DNA of 64,000 bases, taken from Spirochaetaceae bacterium (GTDB lineage Bacteria; Spirochaetota; Spirochaetia; Treponematales; Treponemataceae). The stretch spans positions 124,001 through 188,000 of the forward strand of contig JAFQDD010000001.1 in assembly GCA_017416145.1 (NCBI GenBank), in the 5' to 3' direction. Position numbers and translations under genes: made by a program. The notes beneath the pieces were generated by a model. That model had not been told where the DNA came from, did not search any database, and saw only the letters and a list, made by a program, of their open reading frames with translations. Shown here one piece after another: positions 54,606-63,428 of the stretch (its first letter is position 1; the number at the start of each line of letters is the position of its first letter).

Positions 54606-54758
54606 AAAATCTCTCCTATGTGAAAAAATCATACTCACAAAATAGCAATTTCTAAAAGTAAATGTCCACATTTTTCTATTTTTTATTGCCGATTTTTATA
54701 ATTTATTTTTATTTTGATGTAAAACTGATTTTCAGTTGAAATTAAATCGGAGGCGTTT

Positions 54759-55274
54759 ATGCTAAACAAAAAAATTGTTTCATTGATGAATGAACAAATC
54801 ACAAAAGAATTTTATTCGGCTTATTTGTATTTGGACTTTGCAAATTTCTACGAATCAAAAGGATTATTAGGTTTTGCAAATTGGTTCAAAATCCAAGGAA
54901 AAGAAGAATTGGATCACGGTATGTTGTTTTATCAATATTTGCAAAATAACGGAGAAAAAGTGAAATTTGAAAGTATTGATGCTCCAAATATTATTTTGGA
55001 AACTCTCATGGATCCACTAGAAGAAAGCCTAAAACACGAAGAATTCGTTACAGATTGTATCAACAAAATCTACAGAGAAGCAGAAATGCTAAAAGATTAT
55101 CGTTCTATGAAATTTTTGGATTGGTTCATTAACGAACAAGCGGAAGAAGAAACATCTGCACAAGAACTCATCTCAAAAATGGAACTTTTCGGTGAAGATT
55201 CAAGTGGCTTGTATCTTTTAGACAAAGAATGTGGAAAAAGAGAATATACTGCACCAGACTACAATTTTGGTTAA
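54759..55274 (+). CDS. Ferritin (prokaryotic, non-heme)
   Basis: This 171-residue four-helix protein stores iron in a 24-subunit shell and oxidises Fe(II). Ferroxidase residues E17, E50 and H53 (in GKEELDHG) are present, and the NEQAEEETSAQELI segment supplies further ligands. Its length is normal for FtnA-type ferritins. GGAGG lies 7 nt before the ATG. It is monocistronic, with a terminator downstream. Together with bacteriohemerythrin it fits oxygen and iron stress defence in an anaerobe. Confidence 0.95.
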   Translation: MLNKKIVSLMNEQITKEFYSAYLYLDFANFYESKGLLGFANWFKIQGKEELDHGMLFYQYLQNNGEKVKFESIDAPNIILETLMDPLEESLKHEEFVTDCINKIYREAEMLKDYRSMKFLDWFINEQAEEETSAQELISKMELFGEDSSGLYLLDKECGKREYTAPDYNFG

Positions 55275-55297
55275 AATATTCCAAAAAAAATGGATAA

Positions 55298-55333
55298 AAA
55301 GTCAAGGGATATTTTCTCTTGGCTTTTTTTTGG
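55298..55333 (+). terminator. Terminator of the ferritin gene
   Basis: AAAAGTCAAG pairs with CTTGGCTTTT around a loop of about 15 nt, with one G-U pair, and ends in eight T. Confidence 0.75.
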
Positions 55334-55377
55334 CAAAACTAATAAAAAATATTTAAAATTTAACAAAAGGTAAAAAA

Positions 55378-56643
55378 ATGGAAAATGAAATCACAATTAC
55401 AAAAATAAAAGGTCGACAAATAATCGATTCTCGCGGCAATCCTACTGTAGAAGCCGAAGTTTTTCTCTCAGATGGCACCCGAGGAAGAGCCTCTGTTCCA
55501 AGTGGAGCTTCAACTGGAAAACATGAAGCTTTAGAACTTCGGGATAATGACCAAAATCTCTATATGGGGAAAAGTGTTTTCAAAGCAGTAGAAAACATTG
55601 ATTTACAAATCGCAAAAAATCTTGTGGGAATGAACCCTTTTAATATTAGAGCCATCGACAAAAAAATGCTCCAACTTGACGGCACAAAAGATAAATCTAA
55701 TCTCGGAGCAAACGCAATTTTAGCAGTTTCCCTTGCCACAGCCAAAGCCGCCGCCCTTTCAAAAAAAGAAAGCTTATATTCTTTTCTCGGAGGCATTGCA
55801 GGAAATCTGCTTCCATTCCCTATGATGAACATTTTAAACGGGGGAGCTCATTCTTCAAACAATATTGATATCCAAGAATTTATGATTGTTCCAGTAGGTG
55901 CAAAACAGTTTTCCAAAAAGCTCCAATGGTGTGTCGAAGTTTATCATCAACTTGGAAAAATCTTAAAAAACAAAAATCTTTCCACTGCTGTTGGAGATGA
56001 AGGCGGCTTTGCTCCTGACCTAAAATCCACAGAAGAAGCCCTAGACCTGATTTTAGAAGCCATAGAACAAGCTGGTTTTTCCACAAAAAAAGATTCACCA
56101 GATTTTCTTATTGCCCTAGATGCGGCCTCCAGCGAATGGAAAACTGATACGGTGGGGAAATATTATCTTCCCAAATCAAAGAAAACCTACACATCAGACC
56201 AACTAATTCAATACTGGAAAAACCTTGTATCAACTTATCCAATTTTTTCTTTGGAAGACCCTTTAGACGAAGAAGATTGGCTTGGTTGGCAAAAAATCAC
56301 CAAAGAGTTGGGACACAAAATTCAACTTATTGGAGATGATTTATTTGTTACAAATATTGAGCGGCTAAAAAAAGGAATCGAATTAAAAGCCGGAAACGGA
56401 ATCTTAATCAAACTAAATCAAATTGGAAGCCTTACAGAAACCATAGCCGCAGTGAAACTTGCTCAACTCCACGGATTCAAAGCAATTATTTCCCATCGGT
56501 CTGGAGAAACAGAAGACACATTTATTTCAGACTTAGCCGTTGCATTAAACGTAGGACAAATCAAAACTGGTGCTCCTTGTCGAACAGAGCGAGTGGCAAA
56601 ATACAATCAACTTCTACGAATCGAAGAAGAACTTTTTTCGTAA
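55378..56643 (+). CDS. eno: Enolase
   Basis: This 421-residue glycolytic enzyme converts 2-phosphoglycerate to phosphoenolpyruvate. Diagnostic segments are [17 protein letters not shown]-like at the start, the GASTGKHEA loop, [21 protein letters not shown], the [13 protein letters not shown] segment with the catalytic Lys, and [12 protein letters not shown] near the end. Length is normal to slightly short. AAAGG lies 7 nt before the ATG. The glutamate decarboxylase gene follows after 114 bases in the same direction. Confidence 0.96.
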   Translation: MENEITITKIKGRQIIDSRGNPTVEAEVFLSDGTRGRASVPSGASTGKHEALELRDNDQNLYMGKSVFKAVENIDLQIAKNLVGMNPFNIRAIDKKMLQLDGTKDKSNLGANAILAVSLATAKAAALSKKESLYSFLGGIAGNLLPFPMMNILNGGAHSSNNIDIQEFMIVPVGAKQFSKKLQWCVEVYHQLGKILKNKNLSTAVGDEGGFAPDLKSTEEALDLILEAIEQAGFSTKKDSPDFLIALDAASSEWKTDTVGKYYLPKSKKTYTSDQLIQYWKNLVSTYPIFSLEDPLDEEDWLGWQKITKELGHKIQLIGDDLFVTNIERLKKGIELKAGNGILIKLNQIGSLTETIAAVKLAQLHGFKAIISHRSGETEDTFISDLAVALNVGQIKTGAPCRTERVAKYNQLLRIEEELFS

Positions 56644-56757
56644 AAAAAATGATTTTTATCTTGCCGTTTGAAAATCAAATCAATTAGTTTTGAACTAGAA
56701 ACTCCTTTTAGGGCCCGAGGGAGTTTTCAAAAATTATTTAAAAAACAGGAGGCTATA

Positions 56758-58173
56758 ATGGCTTTACACATAATAAAAAAATGTACAAAAGAACTCAATT
56801 GTGAATACGATGATATTTTCGATGAAAAATCTGCAACAAAACCCTTAAATAAATTTTCTATTCCTGAAAATGAATCAGATCCAAAGGAAATGTATCGCCT
56901 AATCAAAGATGAATTGATGTTGGACGGAAATTCCAGACAAAATCTAGCAACATTTTGCCAAACTTTTGCAGAAGACGAGATTCATAGACTAATGGACGAC
57001 TGTCTAGACAAAAATATGATTGACAAAGACGAATATCCACAGACTGCCGAAATCGAATCTCGTTGCGTAAATATTATTGCAGATTTATGGCACGCAAAAC
57101 CTTCCGAAGCAGCAGGAACATCCACAACAGGCTCATCAGAAGCTTGTATGCTTGGCGGAATGGCTATGAAATGGAGATGGCGAAAAGCCAGACTCGCAGA
57201 AGGAAAGTCCGTAGACAAACCAAATCTTGTTTGTGGTCCAGTACAAGTTTGTTGGCACAAATTTGCACGATATTGGGATGTGGAACTTCGAGAGATTCCA
57301 ATGGATGGAGAAAGATACATTTCCAATCCAGAAGAAGTACTTAAACGCTGTGATGAAAACACAATCGGCGTTGTTATGACTCTCGGTATTACATTTACAG
57401 GACAATACGAACCTATCAAAGAAGTTTCAGAAGCTCTAGACAATCTAGAAAAAAAGACTGGATTAGACATTCCTATTCACGTTGACGGTGCTTCAGGAGG
57501 ATTTTTAGCTCCATTTTGTGCACCAGATTTACTTTGGGATTTTCAACTTCCTCGAGTAAAATCAATCAGCACCTCAGGCCACAAATTCGGTTTATCACCA
57601 CTTGGCTGTGGTTGGGTTGTTTGGGGAAATAAAAAAGATTTACCAGAAGAATTAGTTTTTAACGTAAATTACCTTGGTGGAAATATGCCAACCTTCGCCA
57701 TCAACTTCTCACGCCCAGGCGGACAAATCGTTTGCCAATATTACAATCTACTTCGCTTAGGTCGAGAAGGTTACACAAAAGTACAAAAAGGCTGTTATGA
57801 CGTTGGAAAATTCTTTGCAAAAGAAATCGAAAAGTTTGGAATCTTCGACATAATTTACAATTCAAACCCAAAAGAAGGAATTCCAGCTGTAACTTGGAAA
57901 CTAAAACCAAAAGCAAAAGTTCATTTTGACTTGTATCAACTTTCAGACGTTTTGAGAGAACGAGGCTGGTTACTTCCTGCCTACAGTTTACCAGCAAATT
58001 GCGAAGAAACAGTTGTACAACGGGTTTTGCTACGACACGGCTGTAGTGCAGATTTGATGGCACTTTTACTAGAGGATATGAACCGAGCAATTACAAGATT
58101 GACAGAAAATCCACCTGCAAAAGTTGACCCAAAAAAGAACCCAAATCGTGGAAGTTTTAACCACGGTCGCTAA
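56758..58173 (+). CDS. gadB: Glutamate decarboxylase
   Basis: This 471-residue PLP enzyme turns glutamate into GABA and consumes a proton. The PLP lysine is K276 in [11 protein letters not shown], the same residue number as in E. coli Gad[14 protein letters not shown] supplies the PLP-binding Asp, and [15 protein letters not shown] contacts the phosphate. The C-terminal tail HGR is short. ATG 56758 has AGGAGG 5 nt upstream; the longer frame from 56668 is rejected. The antiporter gene follows, so the pair forms the glutamate-dependent acid-resistance system. Confidence 0.96.
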   Translation: MALHIIKKCTKELNCEYDDIFDEKSATKPLNKFSIPENESDPKEMYRLIKDELMLDGNSRQNLATFCQTFAEDEIHRLMDDCLDKNMIDKDEYPQTAEIESRCVNIIADLWHAKPSEAAGTSTTGSSEACMLGGMAMKWRWRKARLAEGKSVDKPNLVCGPVQVCWHKFARYWDVELREIPMDGERYISNPEEVLKRCDENTIGVVMTLGITFTGQYEPIKEVSEALDNLEKKTGLDIPIHVDGASGGFLAPFCAPDLLWDFQLPRVKSISTSGHKFGLSPLGCGWVVWGNKKDLPEELVFNVNYLGGNMPTFAINFSRPGGQIVCQYYNLLRLGREGYTKVQKGCYDVGKFFAKEIEKFGIFDIIYNSNPKEGIPAVTWKLKPKAKVHFDLYQLSDVLRERGWLLPAYSLPANCEETVVQRVLLRHGCSADLMALLLEDMNRAITRLTENPPAKVDPKKNPNRGSFNHGR

Positions 58174-58254
58174 TTAAATCACTAAAAAATTTACAGGGTG
58201 AGCTAAGATTTGCTTTCAAATTTTTCCTCACCCTTAAAAAATAGGAGAGAAAAA

Positions 58255-59700
58255 ATGGAAACTTCCACAACAACAAAACCAAAAACCCTAACCACAGGGG
58301 CAATGGCATTTATGACCGCCGCCGCCATTATCAGTTTGCGAGGACTTCCAATGATGGCCGCCGAAGAAATGACAATGTTTTTCTACATCGCATTTGCCAC
58401 CCTACTTTTCCTAATTCCCGCAGCCCTAGTTTCTGCAGAATTAGGAAGTGCCTTCGCTGGACAAGAAGGTGGCGTTTATCGCTGGGTTGGAGCTGCCTTC
58501 GGAAAAAAAATGGGATTTACCGCAATTTGGTTACAATGGATTCAAAACGTAGTTTGGTATCCTACAGTTCTTGCCTTTGCAGCCGCAGCCATAGCTTATG
58601 GAATCGGCAAACCAGAACTTGCAAACAATGGAAAATTCACAGGATTATTTATCATAATTTTTTATTGGATTGCAACCTTTATCGCCTTTGGTGGAACAAA
58701 AATCCTTTCAAAAGTAACAAGTTTTGGATTTGTAATTGGAACAGTTTTGCCAGGAATAATCGTAATTGTACTTGGAATTGTTTGGATTGCAATGAAAAAA
58801 CCACTTGGATTTGAAGAACTAACAGCCGCAGAAACCACAGTTGCAAAAGTAGTAAACGGCACAGTTACTCCACGTTGGTTCCCAGATTTAACAAACCTAA
58901 ACAACCTATCATATCTTGCTGGAATTATCCTACTTTTTGCAGGAGTTGAAGTACAAGCAGTACACGCCTCAGAAATGAAAAACCCAAAGAAACAATATCC
59001 TTTGGCAATACTAATTTCAGCCGTAATTGTTTTTGCACTATTCACCTTTGGCTCAATTGCCATCGCTGCCGTAGTTCCAAACTCCCAACTACAAATCGAA
59101 TCAGGCTTAATGCAAGCCCTTTCCACAATGTTAAAATCCGTAAAAATGAGTTGGGCATTACCAGTTTTGGCATTTTGTGTAGCCTTCGGTTCTCTAGCAG
59201 GAGTATTATCCTGGATTTCAGGTCCAAGCAAAGGCTTACTAAGCACCGCAAAAGAAGGAGTTTTACCAGAAGTACTTGCTAAAACCACAAAAGCCGGAGC
59301 ACCAAAAAATATGATGCTAATCCAAGGCCTAATCGTTACAGTTTTAGCATGTTTATACTTTGTAATGAAAGACGTTAGCGTTGCATTTTTCCTACTTTCA
59401 GCCTTAACAGTTGCAGTTTACATCATTATGTACTTAATGATGTACGCCGCCGCCATTGTTTTGCGGAAAAAACAACCAAACCTAGAACGACCATACAAAG
59501 CCCCAGCTCTACCACTAATCGCCGGAATCGGAATAATCGCCGCCATTATTGGCTTAGTGCTATCCTTTGTACCACCAGCCCAACTTCCAATCGGCAACCC
59601 AGCATCCTACATTGCAATCGTTGCAGTTGGAACAGTAGGATTTTTGGTAATTCCACTAATAATTGCAACAGTGAGAAAATCAAAAATCAAACAAGACTAA
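58255..59700 (+). CDS. gadC: Glutamate:GABA antiporter
   Basis: This 481-residue APC-family transporter has twelve predicted helices. AEEMTMFFYIAFATLLFLIP and AELGSAFAGQEGGVYRWVGAAFG match the GadC group. It exchanges external glutamate for internal GABA. ATG 58255 has AGGAGAG upstream. It is 81 bases after gadB and ends before a strong terminator, which supports an operon. E. coli GadC has a C-terminal pH plug; the C-terminus here is short, so pH gating may differ. Confidence 0.93.
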   Translation: METSTTTKPKTLTTGAMAFMTAAAIISLRGLPMMAAEEMTMFFYIAFATLLFLIPAALVSAELGSAFAGQEGGVYRWVGAAFGKKMGFTAIWLQWIQNVVWYPTVLAFAAAAIAYGIGKPELANNGKFTGLFIIIFYWIATFIAFGGTKILSKVTSFGFVIGTVLPGIIVIVLGIVWIAMKKPLGFEELTAAETTVAKVVNGTVTPRWFPDLTNLNNLSYLAGIILLFAGVEVQAVHASEMKNPKKQYPLAILISAVIVFALFTFGSIAIAAVVPNSQLQIESGLMQALSTMLKSVKMSWALPVLAFCVAFGSLAGVLSWISGPSKGLLSTAKEGVLPEVLAKTTKAGAPKNMMLIQGLIVTVLACLYFVMKDVSVAFFLLSALTVAVYIIMYLMMYAAAIVLRKKQPNLERPYKAPALPLIAGIGIIAAIIGLVLSFVPPAQLPIGNPASYIAIVAVGTVGFLVIPLIIATVRKSKIKQD

Positions 59701-59805
59701 TACAAAACATTTAGATTTTGAAAATAATTCTTACAAGCCAAGAAAACATTTAAAAATCTAAAATACAAGCTTAGAATCAGAGAGAGTTTATAAGCAAAAA
59801 TCCTT

Positions 59806-59847
59806 GACCTCTTGAGAAAAACCATCCAGTTCTCAAGAGGTCTTTTT
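59806..59847. terminator. Terminator of the gad operon
   Basis: GACCTCTTGAGAA (59806-59818) pairs perfectly with TTCTCAAGAGGTC (59830-59842), followed by five T. It lies before the convergent rmuC gene. Confidence 0.88.
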
Positions 59848-59862
59848 CATTTCCAAAACAAC

Positions 59863-60981
59863 CTACATCAAAAATTTTTCAGTTCCCTTCAACTTCCTTT
59901 CGATAGTACGTGATTTTGCCTCCGCCGAAAAAATTTCCTTAGTTGCAGATTCCAATTTTTGCCGAGTTTTTTCCAAAATATCCCCAAACTTTGCAAATTC
60001 CATCCGCACCGTTTCCAAAAGCCGCCAAACTTCATCAGTATGTTGCTCAATTTCCAAAGTCCGAAATCCCATTTGCAAACTATTCAAAAAAGCCGAAACC
60101 GTAGTTGGCCCCGTAATCGTAACATGGCATTCCCTTTGAATACTTTCAAACAACCCAGGAACCCGCAAAACCTCAGCAAATAAACCTTCCACAGGCAAAA
60201 ACATAATAGCAAAATCCGTAGTCACCGGTGGCAAGATATATTTTTTTTGAATATCCTTCGCAAAACCCCTAATTTTAGTTACAAGAGCCTTTTTCGCTGC
60301 CTCAATATCCCTTTGACTTCCCTTATCATAAGCAACCAAAAGCTCCTCATAATCCACCGTAGGAAATTTCGAGTCAATCGGAAGAAAAATATTCCTATCG
60401 CCCTTTTTTGAAGGCAACTTCACCGCAAATTCCACCACATCCCGAGATTCAGGATTCGGAGCAAAATTTTTCACAAACTGATTTACAGTCAACATTTCCT
60501 CCAAAATCCCTTCCAGCTGATATTCCCCAATATTTCCCTTAGTTTTTACATTAGTCAAAACCTTTTTCAAATCCCCAACATCACTAGCCAGAACCTGCAT
60601 TTCCCCAAGCCCCTTTTGCACCGCCGCCAAATGATTATTCACCAGCTTAAAACTTTCCCCAAGGCGAATCTCCAAAGACCTATGAAGCTTTTCATCCACA
60701 GTTTGCCGCATCCTTTCAAGCTTTTCACTATTATCCCTTTGAATATCCGAAAGTTTTTTTTCCACAGTTTGCCTAATATTTTCCTGCTGCCCATTAAAAG
60801 TCCGAGAAAATTGCCCAAAAATCCCGTTAATTTCCGTCCGGAGTCGACTAATTTCCCCACGAATCTCCTCAGCGTCCCCAGAATGTTTTTTCGTCAACAA
60901 AATCACCAAAAGCAAAATCTGCAAAACCCCAAACACACCCAAAACCAAGTAAAACATCAAATTCAAATCCAAATTTTCCAT
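59863..60981 (-). CDS. rmuC: DNA recombination protein RmuC
   Basis: This 372-residue protein has one N-terminal transmembrane helix, a long coiled coil (about residues 40-130), and the RmuC nuclease-like domain with VEFAVKLPSKKGDRNIFLPIDSKFP and MFLPVEGLFAEVLR. RmuC limits recombination at inverted repeats and may guard against foreign DNA. A TGATATAAT box ends 6 nt before the ATG. GAGG lies between them but is too close to act as a normal ribosome site. It is monocistronic. Confidence 0.94.
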   Translation of the reverse strand: MENLDLNLMFYLVLGVFGVLQILLLVILLTKKHSGDAEEIRGEISRLRTEINGIFGQFSRTFNGQQENIRQTVEKKLSDIQRDNSEKLERMRQTVDEKLHRSLEIRLGESFKLVNNHLAAVQKGLGEMQVLASDVGDLKKVLTNVKTKGNIGEYQLEGILEEMLTVNQFVKNFAPNPESRDVVEFAVKLPSKKGDRNIFLPIDSKFPTVDYEELLVAYDKGSQRDIEAAKKALVTKIRGFAKDIQKKYILPPVTTDFAIMFLPVEGLFAEVLRVPGLFESIQRECHVTITGPTTVSAFLNSLQMGFRTLEIEQHTDEVWRLLETVRMEFAKFGDILEKTRQKLESATKEIFSAEAKSRTIERKLKGTEKFLM

Positions 60982-60987
60982 AACCTC

Positions 60988-60996
60988 ATTATATCA
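60988..60996 (-). promoter_or_regulatory. Extended -10 of rmuC, leaderless type
   Basis: TGATATAAT on the minus strand is followed by 6 nt and the rmuC ATG. Confidence 0.6.
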
Positions 60997-61064
60997 TAAG
61001 AAAAGGACATATATTGTCCCTATTTCACATTTTTTCAAATAATTTTGGACGAACCTAATTCCTC

Positions 61065-61150
61065 CCGTGAATCCAGCTTTCCGTGACCCGCCAGAGGCTC
61101 GGTCCTTCGGACTTTTTGCCTTCGGTAAAAATCACTCCAATCTGGCGTGG
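61065..61150. repeat. GC-rich hairpin island, structured element B
   Basis: A 7-bp outer stem CGCCAGA/TCTGGCG (61089-61095 with 61141-61147) encloses two small hairpins with TTC loops: GTCC/GGAC at 61102-61112 and GCC/GGT at 61118-61126. It is GC-rich within an AT-rich region and has no reading frame. It lies between the 5' end of rmuC and the terminator of the lipoprotein gene. Its style resembles element A at 18.4 kb. Confidence 0.5.
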
Positions 61151-61157
61151 GCTTGTA

Positions 61158-61197
61158 CAAAAAGGGGCGGCAGGAAAACAAGTTTTCCCGCCGCCCC
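61158..61197 (-). terminator. Terminator of the 671-residue lipoprotein gene
   Basis: GGGGCGGC (61164-61171) pairs with GCCGCCCC (61190-61197), extended by GGAAAAC/GTTTTCC with one bulge. On the minus strand it is followed by a T-run. It is the most GC-rich and stable terminator in the window. Confidence 0.9.
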
Positions 61198-61221
61198 GTT
61201 AGAAAAAGCTTTTATGCAGTG

Positions 61222-63237
61222 TTATTGTTTGGTAAGTGTTTGATAAGTATATGAAGAACTCACTGAACACTCTATTTCATCTAATACAAACTCTACGCTA
61301 TAGTTTTTTTCTTTCCATGTCACAGTACAAGATGATACATCTCCAGTATCCCATGTAATAGTATTACCTGAAATACTAATAGAAGTAATAGTTTTTGTTA
61401 CAGTTGTTCCATCTGCATCTAAAAATGTTAAAACAATATTATCATTATCGTCAGTAGATGCCTTTAGTTTCCCCCCACTAGATAAATTGGATGTACTACC
61501 AATTTTATTTTTGCTAATTAGAGTTTCTAAAGTTATTTCTTCACCATAGTAAGAAGTATAAAGTTTTAACTCTGTATCAGCAAGAGAATATGGATAAGTT
61601 ACAACTGTTGTACTGGAAGTTTGCAAATATAATAATTTCTTGCTTGTATCGACTGTATAGTAATAAGTTCCAGTAGAAAACTTGAAAGACGATTGTTCTG
61701 TGTAAACTACAGTACCATCATCACCAAAAACATATTTTTTTGTAGATGAATTTTTTGTTTCTTCCCAGCTTGTTCCTGAAAATATATCATCCCCAACTGT
61801 TTCAGGTAAAATTGAACTTTGTGGAAAACTTGGTAAAAATGACCCAGTTGAAATTTCTACTGCATTATTATCCGTGTTTGCTATATCTATAACAAAATCA
61901 ATTCTTGTATCACTATTTAAATCCCAACTCGCTCGTTTAGAATTAAATTGAGGCGTGTTATCTGTAAATGGTACATAATTACACAAAAAAGTTGTTTGCC
62001 CAGCTTGTAGAGCAGTTTCATAAGAATAAACTATTGAATCAGTATCTTCTCTCAATTTTTCTGTTTTTATATCTAATCCAAGATGATTTGATTGTGCATC
62101 AAGAATTATAAAACTACCTAGAGGATTTTCTCTCAGTATTTTTCCTTCAGCTAGATATGTATCGAAATCTTTTTTTATTGTGAGTGTTCCAGACACTTTA
62201 CAAACTTTTTCTACAGCAGTTGTATGGCTATCACTTGTAAAATCAACATAAAGAATCTTGTTTTTTTCTTTATTTATGGACAATGGATAATTAGAAGTCA
62301 TAGTATTTTGAAATTCAGAACCATTGTAATAACAAATCATATCCCCTTCACTTACTTTTGTTCTATCCTTCAAACCCATTATTTTAAGAACATAATTTCC
62401 ATCTTTTTCCAAATCAGAAGAATCTAGTCCTAAAATATTTATCGTTTCACCTTGTTTGGAAGGAATATACCCAAAAAAACCATATTCTTCGTCAGACCTT
62501 AAACTATACGCAAGAAGTTGTATATCCGGTGGTGTAATGAATGCCAAAGTTAAAACATTGTCAGAGTTTTTCTCTAAATGTGTTTGTAGTTTTGTCATCA
62601 ACTGGTTGTGTTCATCAAGATTCTCTTCACCATCAATCTGTCCTGCAACTTGATTGTAGTGTTCTTTTGCTTCCTCATCAGTTGGAATTTCTTTTTCTTC
62701 TCCAACTATTTCACTTATTACTTCAGTAGCTCGTGTTTCAAAATCACCAGCTTTAATCAAGGCATCTAGAGTTTCTGTTGTTAATGTTTCTGTATTTAGA
62801 TTTTCTGGAATTTTTATTCCAAAATCAGAATCATCTGAATCCAAAGCCATAAACATTTTTACCATATTTAGAGCTTCTTTTGCAGCCTCTGTTGGCTTTC
62901 CATCTGCTGTCTTATCTTCAATAGTTGTAGCCCCTGTAAGTGTACAAGGAGTTACAACAGGAGATGCTTCTATTTCTTTTCCAAGTTGTGCATTTCCAAT
63001 TAGAAATTTAACTTTATCACCAGCATTGTATTTGTATGCTCCAGTTTCGTCTGTCACGCCTTTTACGCCAGAACTTGTTTCATAAGCAAGTCCAGCAACT
63101 GGTGCATCAATAAAATATCCAGTATTTTGAACGATTGTGTTTGATGGTCCTTCTGTCTTAGCAGCATTTTCACAGCCGATAAATGTTACACAAAGCAAAG
63201 CTAGTAAAATTAGAATAACTTTGTTGACATTTTTCAT
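61222..63237 (-). CDS. Large lipoprotein, surface candidate with a poly-G promoter
   Basis: The 671-residue protein has a basic start, a hydrophobic core and VTFIGC as lipobox (Cys22), so it is a lipoprotein. The N-terminal domain (residues about 35-110) has TGYFIDAPVAGLAYETSSG and GVTDETGAYKYNAGDKVKF, a beta-sandwich seen in various bacterial surface proteins. The rest is not recognised; two C-terminal stretches (about residues 500-671) look like paired lipocalin-like or beta-barrel domains. AGGAGG lies 8 nt before the ATG. Its promoter contains a G10 tract between -35 and -10. The terminator at 61158 ends the transcript. Confidence 0.85.
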   Translation of the reverse strand: MKNVNKVILILLALLCVTFIGCENAAKTEGPSNTIVQNTGYFIDAPVAGLAYETSSGVKGVTDETGAYKYNAGDKVKFLIGNAQLGKEIEASPVVTPCTLTGATTIEDKTADGKPTEAAKEALNMVKMFMALDSDDSDFGIKIPENLNTETLTTETLDALIKAGDFETRATEVISEIVGEEKEIPTDEEAKEHYNQVAGQIDGEENLDEHNQLMTKLQTHLEKNSDNVLTLAFITPPDIQLLAYSLRSDEEYGFFGYIPSKQGETINILGLDSSDLEKDGNYVLKIMGLKDRTKVSEGDMICYYNGSEFQNTMTSNYPLSINKEKNKILYVDFTSDSHTTAVEKVCKVSGTLTIKKDFDTYLAEGKILRENPLGSFIILDAQSNHLGLDIKTEKLREDTDSIVYSYETALQAGQTTFLCNYVPFTDNTPQFNSKRASWDLNSDTRIDFVIDIANTDNNAVEISTGSFLPSFPQSSILPETVGDDIFSGTSWEETKNSSTKKYVFGDDGTVVYTEQSSFKFSTGTYYYTVDTSKKLLYLQTSSTTVVTYPYSLADTELKLYTSYYGEEITLETLISKNKIGSTSNLSSGGKLKASTDDNDNIVLTFLDADGTTVTKTITSISISGNTITWDTGDVSSCTVTWKEKNYSVEFVLDEIECSVSSSYTYQTLTKQ

Positions 63238-63282
63238 AATTCATCCTCCTATTGTGCCTCTTCACACAATTTACATAGAAAA

Positions 63283-63313
63283 ATTGTACCCCCCCCCCGA
63301 CACATTCTGTCAA
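63283..63313 (-). promoter_or_regulatory. Promoter with a G10 homopolymer in the spacer
   Basis: On the minus strand the -35 TTGACA (63313-63308) and the -10 TACAAT (63288-63283) are separated by 19 nt. Ten of these are consecutive G (63289-63298 as C on the plus strand). Loss of two G would give the ideal 17-nt spacer. A second TTGACA lies at 63321-63316. Such tracts slip during replication. Confidence 0.75.
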
Positions 63314-63376
63314 GATGTCAAGAACCTATTCTTTCTCTCCCCAATAAACAAAAAATTTCCATATATCAAATTTCTA

Positions 63377-63385
63377 TGTTATAAT
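63377..63385 (+). promoter_or_regulatory. Extended -10 of the CHASE2 gene
   Basis: TGTTATAAT is an extended -10 (TG, one base, TATAAT). It would start a transcript near 63392, leaving a leader of about 37 nt. Confidence 0.5.
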
Positions 63386-63428
63386 TTTTATAAAGTTTCT
63401 CTTGCAAATTATTTTTATGGAAGAAAAT

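Noticed and set aside
61470-61476. C6 run inside the 671-residue lipoprotein gene as a second phase-variable site.
   Set aside because: Six bases is too short for frequent slippage, and the frame is intact.
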